A DNA stretch of 64,000 nt from Micromonospora cabrerizensis (GCF_022230955.1 NZ_JAKKFI010000064.1:1-64000); one strand, 5' to 3'; shown: positions 1 to 9,492, counted from the first letter of the stretch. Notes: generated by a model not told the origin, from the letters alone. Program-made: numbers and translations.

Positions 1-210
1 GGGGGGGGGGGTGCGGGCGGGGTGCGGGGCGGGCGGGGGGGGGTGTGGATCGGGCGGGTGGGCTGGCTGCGGAGCGTTGCGGCGGGGCTCTGGGGGCTGC
101 GGACCGGCGGGCGGGCGCCGGCGGACGGTGGTCGGGGGGGGCTCCGGCGACCGCGGGCCTAGCTGACCGTCGGCCGCGTGCTGTTCCTCGCCGCCGCGCT
201 CGCGGTCGGC

Positions 211-305
211 TGACCCGCCGCGCGGCCTGATCCGCCGCGGCCTGACCCGCCGCGCGGCCTGACCCGCCGCGCGGCCTGACCCGCCGCGCGGCCTGATCCG
301 CCGCG
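211..305. repeat. 17-bp tandem repeat upstream of rpsB
   Basis: A 17-bp unit (TGACCCGCCGCGCGGCC) starts at 211, 243, 260 and 277, with shortened variants starting TGATCC at 228 and 294. The flanks also repeat: the string CGCGCTCGCGGTCGG occurs just before the array (about 195-209) and again just after it (about 302-316). The rest of 1-757 is low-complexity GC-rich DNA in which I see no convincing gene. A short frame at 45-230 has no recognisable features and looks accidental. Confidence 0.7.
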
Positions 306-358
306 CTCGCGGTCGGTTGGCCCGTAGGCGCCGCCCGCCGAGCTTGCCCTCCGCATCT

Positions 359-435
359 TGATCGACTCGGTTTTCAGGAAGTCGCGGTGTCCGGGTTGGC
401 GCGAAACCACGGTTTTCAGGAAACCGAGTCGATCA
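359..435. repeat. Family A palindromic element, copy 1
   Basis: The element has outer arms TGATCGACTCGGTTT (359-373) and AAACCGAGTCGATCA (421-435), a perfect 15-bp inverted repeat around a roughly 47-nt centre. The phrase GGTTTTCAGGAA occurs in both halves. Related elements lie at 18723, 33105, 41842 and 42084 in this window, so this is an interspersed repeat. It lies about 320 bases upstream of rpsB. Confidence 0.8.
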
Positions 436-757
436 CCGCCGGGCCCGACCGCCGTCGGGCTGACCGCCGGGCCGAGTCGCCGCCGGGCCGGCGCGCCCGC
501 CGCGCTGGCCCCGTGCTGGCCGTGCATCCCGCGCACTCCGCACCCGGGGGTGGGTGAACGGGCGAAGGGCGTACACTGGCCAACTGGCGACCGCCTCGTG
601 CGGTCGACCTCGCGCGCCCTCTTCACGAATCGTCGTGGAGCGACGGCCTCCCTGGTCCCGATCCTGATCGGGAACACCATGGGTCGGCGACCAGGCGCCA
701 GGACGCCCGGCCACCGGCCGGGCGTGACAACCAGGGATCTTGAGGAGTACCCCAACC

Positions 758-1687
758 ATGGCCGTCGTGACCATGCGCCAGCTGCTGGAGAGCGGTGTCC
801 ACTTCGGGCACCAGACCCGGCGCTGGAACCCGAAGATGAAGCGCTTCATCATGACCGAGCGCAACGGCATTTACATCATCGACCTGCGCCAGACCCTCGA
901 GTACATCGAGAAGGCGTACGAGTTCGTGCGTGGGACCGTCGCCGAGGGTGGCAGCATCCTGTTCGTCGGCACCAAGAAGCAGGCCCAGGAGGCGATTGCC
1001 GAGCAGGCGACCCGGGTCGGCCAGCCGTACGTCAACCACCGCTGGCTCGGTGGCATGCTGACCAACTTCCAGACGGTGTACAAGCGGCTCCAGCGGATGA
1101 AGGAGCTGGAGGGCCTGGGTGACCTCAGCGGCACCGCCGCCGGTTACACCAAGAAGGAGACCCTGCAGCTCTCCCGCGAGAAGATCAAGCTGACCCGCAC
1201 CCTCGGTGGCCTGCGGGACATGCAGAAGCTTCCCGCCGCGGTCTGGATCGTCGACACCAAGAAGGAGCACATCGCCGTCGACGAGGCCCGCAAGCTGGGC
1301 ATCCCGGTGATCGCGGTGCTGGACACCAACTGTGACCCGGACGAGGTCGACTTCCCGATCCCGGGCAACGACGACGCGATCCGCTCGGCCGAGCTGCTGA
1401 CCAAGGTCGTGGCCGCCGCCGTCGCGGATGGTCTGATCGCGCGTTCCGGCCGTCGCCGGGGCAACGACGAGAAGCCCGAGGGTGTCGCGAGCGACGAGCC
1501 GCTGACCGAGTGGGAGCGCGAGCTGCTGGAGCCGAAGAAGGCCGACGAGTCGGCTGCCCCGGCCGCTCCGGCCGCCGCTGCCGCTCCGGCCGAGCAGCCC
1601 GCCGCTGCCGCCGCCGAGCAGCCCGCCACCCCGGAGCAGCCGGCGCAGGCCGCCACCGAGCAGCCGGCGGCCGCCACCGCGGAGTGA
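758..1687 (+). CDS. rpsB: 30S ribosomal protein S2
   Basis: Ribosomal protein S2 is part of the small subunit and is needed for translation initiation. The 309-residue product opens [19 protein letters not shown], the standard S2 N-terminus, and contains the usual NPKMKRFI and GGMLTNF motifs. I chose the ATG at 758 because TGAGGAG lies about 10 bases upstream; an in-frame ATG at 740 would add six non-conserved residues. The last roughly 55 residues form an Ala/Pro/Glu/Gln-rich tail absent from E. coli S2 but common in actinobacteria. It is followed by tsf after 133 bases. A TACACT hexamer at 572-577 could be a -10 element, but I see no clear -35. Confidence 0.97.
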   Translation: MAVVTMRQLLESGVHFGHQTRRWNPKMKRFIMTERNGIYIIDLRQTLEYIEKAYEFVRGTVAEGGSILFVGTKKQAQEAIAEQATRVGQPYVNHRWLGGMLTNFQTVYKRLQRMKELEGLGDLSGTAAGYTKKETLQLSREKIKLTRTLGGLRDMQKLPAAVWIVDTKKEHIAVDEARKLGIPVIAVLDTNCDPDEVDFPIPGNDDAIRSAELLTKVVAAAVADGLIARSGRRRGNDEKPEGVASDEPLTEWERELLEPKKADESAAPAAPAAAAAPAEQPAAAAAEQPATPEQPAQAATEQPAAATAE

Positions 1688-1696
1688 TCGCACCGT

Positions 1697-1734
1697 CGCT
1701 GCCCGCCGTCCGTTTTCGCGAACGGCGGGCAGCG
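1697..1734 (+). terminator. Hairpin between rpsB and tsf
   Basis: CGCTGCCCGCCGT (1697-1709) pairs perfectly with ACGGCGGGCAGCG (1722-1734), a 13-bp GC-rich stem with a 12-base loop and no T-run. It may be a partial terminator or RNA-processing site that lowers tsf relative to rpsB. Its position in the spacer of a normally co-transcribed pair suggests attenuation rather than a full stop. Confidence 0.55.
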
Positions 1735-1820
1735 GCGGTACGCCGGGCACGATCCGCCCGGATCCGGGTAACCGGCACCTCTGACCATCCACACGCCGTC
1801 TCAACACCGAAGAGAGAGCC

Positions 1821-2648
1821 ATGTCCCAAATCACCGCCGCGGACGTCAAGAAGCTCCGCGACCTCACCGGCGCCGGCATGATGGACAGCAAGAAGGCGCT
1901 GACCGAGGCCGAGGGCGACTTCGACAAGGCCATCGAGATCCTGCGCGTCAAGGGCGCCAAGGACGTCGGCAAGCGGGCCGGCCGTACGGCCGCCAACGGC
2001 CTGGTCGCGCACTCCGGCAAGGCGCTGCTCGAGCTCAACTGCGAGACCGACTTCGTCGCCAAGACCGAGTCGTTCATCGCGCTGGGCCAGCAGCTGGTCG
2101 AGCACGGCGAGCGCGTCGGCGTGAACACCGCCGAGGAGCTGCTCGCGACCAAGCTCGACGGCAAGGTCGTCGCTGACCTGATCCAGGAGCAGTCCGCCAA
2201 GATCGGCGAGAAGCTGGTGCTCAACCGGTTCGCCCGGGTCGAGGGCACCACCGCCGTCTACCTGCACCGCAAGGCCCAGGACCTGCCGCCGGCCGTTGGT
2301 GTGCTGGTGTCGTACACCGGTAAGGCCGACGAGGCGGGCGACGCCGACGCCCGTGGTGTGGCCATGCAGATCGCCGCGATGCGGCCGAAGTACCTCACCC
2401 GGGACGAGGTTCCGGCTGAGGTCGTCGAGTCCGAGCGGCGCATCGCCGAGCAGACCGCCCGCGAGGAGAACAAGCCCGAGGCGGCCCTGCCGAAGATCAT
2501 CGAGGGTCGGGTGAACTCCTTCTTCAAGGACTACGTCCTGATCGAGCAGTCGTCCGTCGCCGACAACAAGAAGTCGGTGAAGCAGATGCTGGCCGAGGCC
2601 GGCATCGAGGTCACCCGCTTCGTCCGGTTCGAGGTCGGCCAGGCCTGA
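1821..2648 (+). CDS. tsf: Elongation factor Ts
   Basis: EF-Ts is the guanine-nucleotide exchange factor that regenerates EF-Tu-GTP. The 275-residue protein begins [20 protein letters not shown], the UBA-like ribosome-binding segment typical of the family. The conserved [12 protein letters not shown]-Tu contact motif lies near residues 75-84. Length is normal for an actinobacterial EF-Ts. A purine-rich AGAGAGAG site precedes the ATG. It is the second gene of the rpsB-tsf unit, and a strong hairpin follows at 2691. Confidence 0.97.
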   Translation: MSQITAADVKKLRDLTGAGMMDSKKALTEAEGDFDKAIEILRVKGAKDVGKRAGRTAANGLVAHSGKALLELNCETDFVAKTESFIALGQQLVEHGERVGVNTAEELLATKLDGKVVADLIQEQSAKIGEKLVLNRFARVEGTTAVYLHRKAQDLPPAVGVLVSYTGKADEAGDADARGVAMQIAAMRPKYLTRDEVPAEVVESERRIAEQTAREENKPEAALPKIIEGRVNSFFKDYVLIEQSSVADNKKSVKQMLAEAGIEVTRFVRFEVGQA

Positions 2649-2690
2649 GCCGTCACCGGGCGCCGTGGGCGCCCGTGGGCAGAAGACGTC

Positions 2691-2738
2691 GACAAGGAGG
2701 CCGCCGGTGTACGTGACAGGCACCGCGGCCTCCTTGTC
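2691..2738 (+). terminator. Intrinsic-type hairpin after tsf
   Basis: GACAAGGAGGCCGC (2691-2704) and GCGGCCTCCTTGTC (2725-2738) form a perfect 14-bp stem around a 20-base loop. There is no T-run, as is common in actinobacteria. It separates tsf from pyrH. Confidence 0.7.
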
Positions 2739-2809
2739 ACATAGGGTCGGCAGCGGCAGGTTCGCGGTACGCGCCGCACGGGGCGTGCGCGTGGGGAAGG
2801 GCGGGGCGG

Positions 2810-3577
2810 ATGACGCAGGTTGTGAGTGACCGGACGCTGGCGGTGGACGATCCGACGGCACCGCCGCCGGGGCGCGCCCGCCGGGTGGTGCTGAAGCTCT
2901 CCGGTGAGGTGTTCGGTGGCGGCGCGATCGGCGTCGACCCGGACGTCGTCCAGGCCATCGCCCGGCAGATCGCCACCGTGGTCCGTCGCGGCGTGCAGGT
3001 CTCCGTGGTGGTCGGCGGTGGCAACTTCTTCCGCGGCGCGGAGCTGCAGAAGCGCGGCATGGACCGGGCCCGCGCCGACTACATGGGCATGCTCGGCACC
3101 GTGATGAACTGCCTCGCGTTGCAGGACTTCCTGGAGAAGGAAGGAATCGAGACGCGCGTGCAGAGCGCCATCACGATGGCCCAGGTCGCCGAGCCGTACA
3201 TCCCCCTGCGGGCGATCCGGCACCTGGAGAAGGGCCGTGTGGTCATCTTCGGCGCCGGCGCCGGGATGCCGTACTTCTCCACCGACACGGTGGCCGCCCA
3301 GCGGGCTCTGGAGATCCGGGCCGACGTGGTGCTGATGAGCAAGAACGGCGTGGACGGCGTCTACACCGCCGACCCGCGGATCGACCCCACCGCCAGCAAG
3401 CTCGACTCGATCACCTTCTCCGAGGCGCTGCGCCGCAACCTGCGGGTGGCCGACGCGGCGGCGTTCAGCCTCTGCATGGAGAACGGCCTGCCGATGCTGG
3501 TCTTCGGCGCGCAGGGTGACGACACCATCATCCGCGCGGTGGGTGGCGACAAGATCGGCACCCTGATCACCGCCTGA
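2810..3577 (+). CDS. pyrH: Uridylate kinase (UMP kinase)
   Basis: PyrH phosphorylates UMP to UDP in pyrimidine nucleotide synthesis and belongs to the hexameric amino-acid-kinase fold. The 255-residue product shows the family motifs VVLKLSGE near residue 24, GGGNFFRG, and [13 protein letters not shown] near residues 178-190 in the UMP/ATP-binding region. A short N-terminal extension of about 20 residues precedes the core; the ATG at 2810 has a weak GGGCGGGG upstream, so a slightly later start is possible. It lies between tsf and frr in the conserved actinobacterial order. Confidence 0.95.
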   Translation: MTQVVSDRTLAVDDPTAPPPGRARRVVLKLSGEVFGGGAIGVDPDVVQAIARQIATVVRRGVQVSVVVGGGNFFRGAELQKRGMDRARADYMGMLGTVMNCLALQDFLEKEGIETRVQSAITMAQVAEPYIPLRAIRHLEKGRVVIFGAGAGMPYFSTDTVAAQRALEIRADVVLMSKNGVDGVYTADPRIDPTASKLDSITFSEALRRNLRVADAAAFSLCMENGLPMLVFGAQGDDTIIRAVGGDKIGTLITA

Positions 3578-3660
3578 GCCTCGCCGACGGCGACGGCAGC
3601 GGCGGTCCTGACGACTTTCAGCAGAGCCAACCACGAGCACAGAAGGAGGCGAGGAGACCG

Positions 3661-4218
3661 GTGATCGACGACACCCTCCTCGAGGCCGAGGAAAAGATGG
3701 AGCGTGCGGTTGAGCACGCCAAGGAGGAGTTCGGCGCCATCCGTACCGGTCGCGCCAACGCCGCCATGTTCTCCAAGGTCATCATCGACTACTACGGCAC
3801 GCCCACGCCGCTGACCCAGATGGCGTCCATCGCGGTGCCCGAGCCGCGGATGGCCATCATCAAGCCGTACGACAACTCGCAGATCAATGCGATGGAGAAG
3901 GCGATCCGCGACTCGGACCTCGGGGTGAACCCGAACAACGAGGGCAACCAGTTGCGCATCCTGCTCCCGCAGATGACCGAGGAGCGCCGCCGCGACATGA
4001 TCAAGGTGGCCCGGCACAAGGGCGAGGAGGCCAAGGTGGCGATCCGCAACGTCCGCCGCCGTGGCAAGGAAGAGCTGGACCGGATCGTCAAGGACGGTGA
4101 GGCCGGCGAGGACGACGGTCGCCGCGCCGAGAAGGAACTCGACGACCTGACCCAGCGCTACGCCGCCAGCATCGACGACCTGGTGAAGCACAAGGAAACC
4201 GAGCTGCTCGAGGTGTGA
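3661..4218 (+). CDS. frr: Ribosome recycling factor
   Basis: RRF, with EF-G, splits post-termination ribosomes. The 185-residue protein has the expected family length and starts [21 protein letters not shown], followed by the conserved [11 protein letters not shown] motif near residue 28. The start is GTG at 3661 with a strong GAAGGAGGCGAGGAG site just upstream. It follows pyrH after 83 bases and is closed by a terminator hairpin at 4240. Confidence 0.97.
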   Translation: MIDDTLLEAEEKMERAVEHAKEEFGAIRTGRANAAMFSKVIIDYYGTPTPLTQMASIAVPEPRMAIIKPYDNSQINAMEKAIRDSDLGVNPNNEGNQLRILLPQMTEERRRDMIKVARHKGEEAKVAIRNVRRRGKEELDRIVKDGEAGEDDGRRAEKELDDLTQRYAASIDDLVKHKETELLEV

Positions 4219-4239
4219 TCGTCCGCCTGTTGGGCGACT

Positions 4240-4270
4240 GAGGCCCGTTCCCGAGTCGGGAGCGGGCCTC
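4240..4270. terminator. Terminator after frr
   Basis: GAGGCCCGTTCCCGA (4240-4254) pairs with TCGGGAGCGGGCCTC (4256-4270), a 15-bp stem with one G-T pair and a very tight loop. It lies between frr on the plus strand and the minus-strand gene ending at 4281, so it can serve both. Confidence 0.8.
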
Positions 4271-4280
4271 GTGCCGTCTC

Positions 4281-4724
4281 TCAGCCAGGAATCCGGACGG
4301 TCCTGGTGCTCTCGGCGAACACCTCGCCGGTGTTCGCGTCGCGCAGCGAGAAGTGGGCGGTGGCCCGGCCGGGGTGCACCGCCGGGGTGATCCGCGCGAA
4401 GGCCATCCCGAGCTCGACCGTGCCGCCGTCGCAGACGATCTCGCCGGCGCCGTGGCCTGCGGTGGCCCAGAGGGTCGGCAGGCCGTCCTGCACCAGCGAG
4501 GCCGACATGAGCACGACGCCGGCCGGGCAGTGCCGGGCGCTGGCGGTGACGCTGGTCGCGGGGTACGTCACTCCCGGCTCACCGTAGGGCGGCTCGAACG
4601 GGAACAGCTCGCTGGCGTGGCGATCGATGGTGATCCTGGTCCGAGTCGTGGTCGCGGCGGCTGGTGACCCCGCTCCGAGGACCATGGCGCCCACCGTCAG
4701 CAGCGCCAGACTGATCTTGTACAT
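4281..4724 (-). CDS. Small secreted protein of unknown function
   Basis: I do not recognise a family for this 147-residue protein. Residues 1 to about 25 (MYKISLALLTVGAMVLGAGSPAAA) form a clear Sec signal peptide with an AAA-like cleavage region, so it is probably exported. The mature part is predicted beta-rich and has two cysteines (in HCPAG and VCDGG) that could form one disulfide. The start is supported by GGGAAGGG about 10 bases upstream. It is convergent with frr and divergent from cdsA. It is unlike neighbouring core genes in being lineage-specific. Confidence 0.7.
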   Translation of the reverse strand: MYKISLALLTVGAMVLGAGSPAAATTTRTRITIDRHASELFPFEPPYGEPGVTYPATSVTASARHCPAGVVLMSASLVQDGLPTLWATAGHGAGEIVCDGGTVELGMAFARITPAVHPGRATAHFSLRDANTGEVFAESTRTVRIPG

Positions 4725-5094
4725 GCGTGTGACCCTTCCCCCGTCGGCACACCGGCTGGGGCCGGCGCGTCACCAGCGGACCACGCCTCGTGTTTCGGCT
4801 CAGTACCGGATCGTGCAGGAGACGAGTCGGATCGACGGCTGCGGGTCCGCGTACCGGATGGGTGGGTATCGCTCCGCGGCGGCCCGCCGGCCAGGGGCGG
4901 CGCCGGTCGCGGTGCCTCGTCCGCCGTGCCGATCCGGCGGGTGCAGTAGGCTCGGCAGGATTCCCGGCCACCGGGCGGTGAACACCGGGAATCGACCGAC
5001 CGTCGGGGCGGTCAATCGGAGGAACATCGCGCGTGTAGGGGATGCTTGTGGTCTTGCGTCATGTGGTGGTTCTCGCGCCCCGTCGCGGTGCGTG
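4725..5094. other. Divergent intergenic region upstream of cdsA
   Basis: These 370 bases separate the secreted-protein gene (minus) from cdsA (plus) and should hold both promoters. I see no clear -10/-35 pairs, no hairpin of note and no small gene with a ribosome-binding site. Confidence 0.5.
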
Positions 5095-6534
5095 ATGTCC
5101 CACCCCGACCCCTACGGCAGCGAGCCTCGCGGCTGGGACCGTCCGGAGCGCCCAGTGGCACTGCCCTGGCCCGAACAGGACCTGGATGCCGGCCAGTGGA
5201 GCCGCCGTCCCACCGCCGGCCCTGAGCTGTACGCCGACCCGCACACCCGGCCGTACGCGGAACCGAACCCGTACGACGAGCGCGGACGCGCCGTCCGCCC
5301 GGACGACCGGGACCGTTTCGACGACCGCGACCGGCACGACCGTTTCGACGACCGGGACCGTCGCGAGGACGACCGGAACCAACCCGACCGGTACGACGAC
5401 CGGGGCCGCCCCGGCCGGTACGGCGATCGCCCGCCCGTCGGCCCGGACGACGCCTCGACCCGCCGCGGTGACCCGGTGCGGCACGACGAGCCCGGTGGGT
5501 ACGACGAGCCCGGCGGTTACGACGGCCCGCCACCGTTCGACGGGCCGGTCCGTTACGACGACGACGCCGGCTACCCGACCGCGCAGCTCGCGCCCATCGG
5601 GGCCGAGATCGCACCGGACCCGGAGCCGGCGACCGAGCCGGAGCCGTCCTCGGGTCGACGGACGAGGGGCCGACGCCGGGCCAGTGTCGATCGACCGGCC
5701 ACCCAGCAGTTGGGGACCGGTCGGGCCGGCCGCAACCTCCCGGCGGCGATCGGTGTGGGGCTCGGCCTCGGCGCGTTGATCGTGGTGCCGCTGGTGGTCT
5801 ACCCGTTGGCGTTCCTGCTGGTGCTCGTCGGTGCCGTCGCCATCGGCATGTGGGAGATGGCCCGGGCGGTCCGACGCAGCGGCGCCCACCCGCCGTTGGT
5901 GCCGCTGATCGCCGGTGGCGTGCTGACCGTGGGCCTGGCCTGGTTCGCCGGCCCGGACGCGCTCAGCCTGGGGCTTCTGGTCACCGTGCTGGGCACCATG
6001 ATCTGGCGGCTGGGTGACGGGCCGGCCGGCTTCCAGCGGGATCTCACCGCCGCCACCCTGATCGCGGTGTACGTGCCGTTCCTCGCCGGGTTCGCGGCGT
6101 TGCTGGCGGCGGCCCCCGACGACGGCCCGCTGCGCATCCTGGCCACGCTGATCGCGGTGGTCCTCTCCGACACCGGCGGGTACGCCGCCGGCGTCTCCTT
6201 CGGGCGACACCCGATGGCCCCGTCGATCAGCCCGAAGAAGTCCTGGGAGGGCTTCGCCGGCTCGGTCACCGCGGCGGCCCTGGGCAGCGCGCTGCTGCTG
6301 TGGCTGATGTTCGAGGTGGCCCCCTGGTGGGGTGCGGTGTTCGGAGTGGCCGTCTCCTGCGCGGCGGTCCTCGGCGACCTGGCCGAGTCGATGATCAAGC
6401 GTGATCTCGGCGTCAAGGACATGAGCAACCTGCTGCCCGGCCATGGCGGCCTGATGGACCGACTGGACTCGATCCTGTTCGCGGTGCCGACGGCCTACCT
6501 GCTGCTGGCCATCTTCGTGCCGGTGGTGAACTGA
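5095..6534 (+). CDS. cdsA: Phosphatidate cytidylyltransferase (CDP-DAG synthase) with long Asp/Arg-rich N-terminus
   Basis: CdsA makes CDP-diacylglycerol from CTP and phosphatidic acid at the membrane, the precursor of all phospholipids. The C-terminal half has about eight hydrophobic segments and ends with the family signature: SMIKRDLGVKD, then PGHGGLMDRLDS (residues about 436-463). The first about 210 residues are not part of the enzyme: they are disordered and dominated by D/R dipeptides (DDRDR, DRFDDRD) and GGYDEPGGYD-type repeats. ATG 5095 (MSHPDPYGSEP) is my chosen start; GTG 5092 is possible and the ribosome site is weak. It follows frr and precedes rlmN, the conserved order. No other catalytic abnormality is visible. 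Confidence 0.93.
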   Translation: MSHPDPYGSEPRGWDRPERPVALPWPEQDLDAGQWSRRPTAGPELYADPHTRPYAEPNPYDERGRAVRPDDRDRFDDRDRHDRFDDRDRREDDRNQPDRYDDRGRPGRYGDRPPVGPDDASTRRGDPVRHDEPGGYDEPGGYDGPPPFDGPVRYDDDAGYPTAQLAPIGAEIAPDPEPATEPEPSSGRRTRGRRRASVDRPATQQLGTGRAGRNLPAAIGVGLGLGALIVVPLVVYPLAFLLVLVGAVAIGMWEMARAVRRSGAHPPLVPLIAGGVLTVGLAWFAGPDALSLGLLVTVLGTMIWRLGDGPAGFQRDLTAATLIAVYVPFLAGFAALLAAAPDDGPLRILATLIAVVLSDTGGYAAGVSFGRHPMAPSISPKKSWEGFAGSVTAAALGSALLLWLMFEVAPWWGAVFGVAVSCAAVLGDLAESMIKRDLGVKDMSNLLPGHGGLMDRLDSILFAVPTAYLLLAIFVPVVN

Positions 6535-6637
6535 GGCATGATCACGGTGTCCCGGTCATCTGGCTGCGGCGGTCGCGGCCCGTTCGACGCCTCCGGACCG
6601 GCACCTGCCGCCGACGGCGTGACACACTAGACCAGCC

Positions 6638-7795
6638 ATGACGAGCCTGCCCTTGATCCCCGCCATCTCGGACGCCCCCGCCGCGCGCCGGGCCTCCATG
6701 CCGCCGAAGCACCTCGCCGACCTGGACCTGGCCGGCCGCCAGGCGCTGGTCACCGAGCTGGGTGAGCCTGCGTACCGCGCCAAGCAGGTCTCGAACCACT
6801 ACTTCGGGCGGCTGGTCCGCGACCCGCAGGCCATGACCGACCTGCCTGCGGCGACCCGCGAGCGCCTGTCCGAGCAGCTCATGCCCACCCTGCTCACCCC
6901 CGTGCGGGAGCTGGCGTGTGACGACGGCGCGACCCGCAAGGCGCTCTGGCGGCTGCACGACGGCGCTCTGGTGGAGAGCGTGCTGATGGGCTATCCGGAC
7001 CGGGTGACCGTCTGCATCTCCAGCCAGGCGGGCTGCGGGATGGCCTGCCCGTTCTGCGCGACCGGCCAGGCCGGGCTGACCCGCAACCTGTCCACGGCCG
7101 AGATCGTCGACCAGGCCGTGTACATGGCCGGCGTGGCGGCCTCCGGCGCGGTCGTCGGCTCCCCGCCGCGGCTGTCGCGTGTCGTGTTCATGGGCATGGG
7201 CGAGCCGTTGGCCAACTACAACCGGGTGATCGGGGCGATCCGTCGACTGGTCAGCCCTGCTCCGGAGGGGCTCGGCCTGTCCCAGCGGCACATCACCGTT
7301 TCCACGGTCGGCCTGGTTCCGGCCATCCGCCGACTGGCCAGCGAAGACCTCTCAGTGACCCTTGCGCTGTCGTTGCACGCGCCCGATGATGATCTGCGCG
7401 ACGAACTCGTGCCGGTGAACCAGCGCTGGAAGGTAGCCGAGGTGCTGGACGCGGCGTGGGACTACGCCGCCCGGACGGGCCGTCGCGTGTCGATCGAGTA
7501 CGCGATGATCAAGGACGTGAACGACCAGCCGTGGCGAGCCGACCTTCTCGGGCGGCTGCTGGCCGGCAAATTGACCCACGTGAACCTCATTCCGCTCAAT
7601 CCGACGCCGGGCAGCCGCTGGGACGCGAGCCCGAAGCCGGTTGAGCGGGAGTTCGTCCGGCGGTTGCGCGATGCCGGGGTGTCCACCACCGTACGGGACA
7701 CCCGAGGTCGCGAGATCGACGGCGCGTGTGGCCAGCTCGCCGCCGCCGAGGACAACGACACCTTCACCGACCGCGCCGGAGAGGCACCGGCGTGA
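6638..7795 (+). CDS. rlmN: 23S rRNA (adenine-2503-C2)/tRNA (adenine-37-C2) methyltransferase
   Basis: RlmN is a radical-SAM enzyme that methylates A2503 of 23S rRNA (and A37 of some tRNAs), tuning translation fidelity. The 385-residue protein carries the CxxxCxxC cluster motif CGMACPFC at residues 133-140, the conserved [10 protein letters not shown] motif, and the C-terminal methyl-carrier cysteine in DGACGQL (Cys364). Both catalytic cysteine regions are intact. It starts at ATG 6638, about 100 bases after cdsA. The next gene starts 31 bases downstream. Confidence 0.96.
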   Translation: MTSLPLIPAISDAPAARRASMPPKHLADLDLAGRQALVTELGEPAYRAKQVSNHYFGRLVRDPQAMTDLPAATRERLSEQLMPTLLTPVRELACDDGATRKALWRLHDGALVESVLMGYPDRVTVCISSQAGCGMACPFCATGQAGLTRNLSTAEIVDQAVYMAGVAASGAVVGSPPRLSRVVFMGMGEPLANYNRVIGAIRRLVSPAPEGLGLSQRHITVSTVGLVPAIRRLASEDLSVTLALSLHAPDDDLRDELVPVNQRWKVAEVLDAAWDYAARTGRRVSIEYAMIKDVNDQPWRADLLGRLLAGKLTHVNLIPLNPTPGSRWDASPKPVEREFVRRLRDAGVSTTVRDTRGREIDGACGQLAAAEDNDTFTDRAGEAPA

Positions 7796-7826
7796 CCGGG
7801 CGTGGCGAACGAGACCAGGAGACATA

Positions 7827-8996
7827 GTGGCGAGTCAGGGTCAGCGTTTCCGGCGCAAGGCGCTCCGCCGGGGATACAAGGTCGACGAGGTGGACGCCTT
7901 CCTCGACCGGGTCGAGGCGACACTCGACGGCCGACAGGTCGGCGCGCCGGTGGCCTCGCAGGAGGTCCACGACGTCGTCTTCCGGGTCCGGTTCAACGGC
8001 TACGACGAGTGGCAGGTGGACCTGCACCTGGACCGGGTCGAGCGGCAGCTGGCCGAGCTGGAGGAGCGCAACAGCGCCGGGCGCGGTGGCGACCCCCGGA
8101 TGGGTGACCGGATGGGCCCACCGGACCGGATGGGGCCTCCGATGCGCGATGAGCGGGGCATGGTCCCGCAGCCGATGCCGCCTCGTCCGATGCCCGCGCA
8201 GGCCGGCCCGCCCGCCGACCGCTACGGCCGCTACGACGAGCCGACCGGTGCCTTCGCCGGTGGGTACGACGGCCCCCGCGGCGGTTACGACGCGCCGCGA
8301 GGCCCGGCCGGCCCTGGCCCGATGGGCCCGGGCGGTCCGATGGGCCCGGGTCCGATGGGCCCCGGTCCGATGGGTGGCCACGGCGCTCCGCCGCGCGGCC
8401 TCCCCGCCGGCCCTTCGGGATACGGCCAGGACGACCAGCGCTCGCCCGGTGGTTACGGCCAGGACGACCAGCGCTCGCCGGGCGGTTACGGCCAGGACGA
8501 CCAGCGCTCGCCGGGCGGCTATCCGCCGGAGGAGCCGCGCTTCGACGGCTTCGAGGCCGGGCGACACGGCCGTGCCGACATGACCGCCGAGATCCGGATG
8601 CCGGAGCGGGACCTGCGCGACATGCGCCGGGGCCCGGCCGGTCCGCCGCAGTTGCCTCAGCAGGGCATCGGTGGCCCGCCGATGGCCGGCCCGCCCGCCG
8701 TGGCCGGCCCGCCGATGGGTGGTCCGCCGATGGCCGGTCCGCCCGGCAGCGACCTGTACCGGGTCGACCAGATCCGCCGCAGCTTCCAGGTACGCCGGTT
8801 CGGCAGCGGGTACGACCCCGACCAGGTGGACCGGTTCTTCGACACCCTGCTCGGCGGTATGCAGCGCCGCAACCCGATGCCGGTCGACCCGAAGGACCTG
8901 GACACGCTCCGGTTCGGGCTGGTGCCCGGCGGCTACTTCGAGGCTGAGGTGGACGCCGCGCTCAAGGACGTGCAGGACATCCTCTTCGGGCGCTGA
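7827..8996 (+). CDS. DivIVA-domain protein with Gly/Pro-rich centre
   Basis: This 389-residue protein begins VASQGQRFRRKALRRGYKVDEVDAFLDRVE, the N-terminal membrane-binding motif of the DivIVA/Wag31 family, so a role in pole or septum organisation is plausible. A similar second motif (VRRFGSGYDPDQVDRFFDTLL) lies near residues 325-346, giving two DivIVA-like modules. The centre (about 90-310) is low-complexity Gly/Pro/Met with three YGQDDQRSPGG repeats. It lacks the long coiled coil of true DivIVA, so it is a DivIVA-like protein and not the Wag31 orthologue. The start is GTG 7827 behind CCAGGAGA. It probably shares an operon with rlmN and is closed by the hairpin at 9013. Confidence 0.8.
   Translation: MASQGQRFRRKALRRGYKVDEVDAFLDRVEATLDGRQVGAPVASQEVHDVVFRVRFNGYDEWQVDLHLDRVERQLAELEERNSAGRGGDPRMGDRMGPPDRMGPPMRDERGMVPQPMPPRPMPAQAGPPADRYGRYDEPTGAFAGGYDGPRGGYDAPRGPAGPGPMGPGGPMGPGPMGPGPMGGHGAPPRGLPAGPSGYGQDDQRSPGGYGQDDQRSPGGYGQDDQRSPGGYPPEEPRFDGFEAGRHGRADMTAEIRMPERDLRDMRRGPAGPPQLPQQGIGGPPMAGPPAVAGPPMGGPPMAGPPGSDLYRVDQIRRSFQVRRFGSGYDPDQVDRFFDTLLGGMQRRNPMPVDPKDLDTLRFGLVPGGYFEAEVDAALKDVQDILFGR
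8421..8519 (+). repeat. 3 x 33-bp coding repeat in the DivIVA-like gene
   Basis: A 33-bp unit beginning TACGGCCAGGACGACCAGCG starts at 8421, 8454 and 8487. It encodes the YGQDDQRSPGG motif three times. The copies differ at only a few bases, so the expansion is recent and in frame. Confidence 0.85.
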
Positions 8997-9012
8997 GCCC
9001 GACGCGTACGGA

Positions 9013-9047
9013 CGAGGGCCCGTCCCCCGGGTGGGGGCGGGCCCTCG
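9013..9047. terminator. Bidirectional terminator
   Basis: CGAGGGCCCGTCCCCC (9013-9028) pairs with GGGGGCGGGCCCTCG (9033-9047), with a single-base bulge. It lies between the convergent DivIVA-like and DUF2631 genes. Confidence 0.75.
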
Positions 9048-9072
9048 GCGCGTCGTCCGGCGGTCGGTCGGG

Positions 9073-9294
9073 TCAGGAGCGCAGACCGTTGCGCCGGAGC
9101 ACGATGTCGCCGATCACGATGATCAGCAGCAGCGCGGCCAGGCCGATCAGCCAGAGGTCCTCGACCCTGCCCTCGTGGTTGCCGCAGATCATCGCCAGCA
9201 GCGCCAGTGCGGACAGCACGGCGCCGATCTGCCCGGCCTTGCGGTGCCCGGGCTTGTGCTGGTCTGGCGACGTTACCGGCTCGCTTCCTGCCAC
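9073..9294 (-). CDS. DUF2631 small membrane protein
   Basis: The 73-residue product has two hydrophobic segments (about residues 22-38 and 47-66) separated by GNHEGRVEDLWLIG, which matches my memory of the DUF2631 signature (N-H-x-G-x-V-E-D-L-W-L). Function is unknown. The start is GTG at 9294 because GGGAAGGA lies about 7 bases upstream; a longer frame reaching 9393 adds basic, non-conserved residues. In Mycobacterium a member of this family (Rv2876) lies in the same rlmN-to-dxr interval, which supports the call. Confidence 0.75.
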   Translation of the reverse strand: MAGSEPVTSPDQHKPGHRKAGQIGAVLSALALLAMICGNHEGRVEDLWLIGLAALLLIIVIGDIVLRRNGLRS

Positions 9295-9492
9295 TGTCGG
9301 TCCTTCCCTCGCGATCGGATCTTTGGTTAGTCTGGCACGCCTCCTGCTCGGTGCGGCGGGGTGGGGGTTTCCCGACCGTCGGGCCCTGCCCACCCGGGCC
9401 GTGCGGCACTACCGGCGTCGCGGGGCGACGGTCAGACTCCCTCCGGTAGCGTTTGGCGTACACCTGATTGTCTGTTTGAGGGGGACTGTGCG

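Noticed and set aside
45..230. Short plus-strand gene at the left edge
   Set aside because: Arg/Ala/Gly-only composition, no ribosome site and partly within repeat DNA.
740..757. Earlier start for rpsB at 740
   Set aside because: The ATG overlaps the TGAGGAG site that serves ATG 758, and the added residues are not S2-like.
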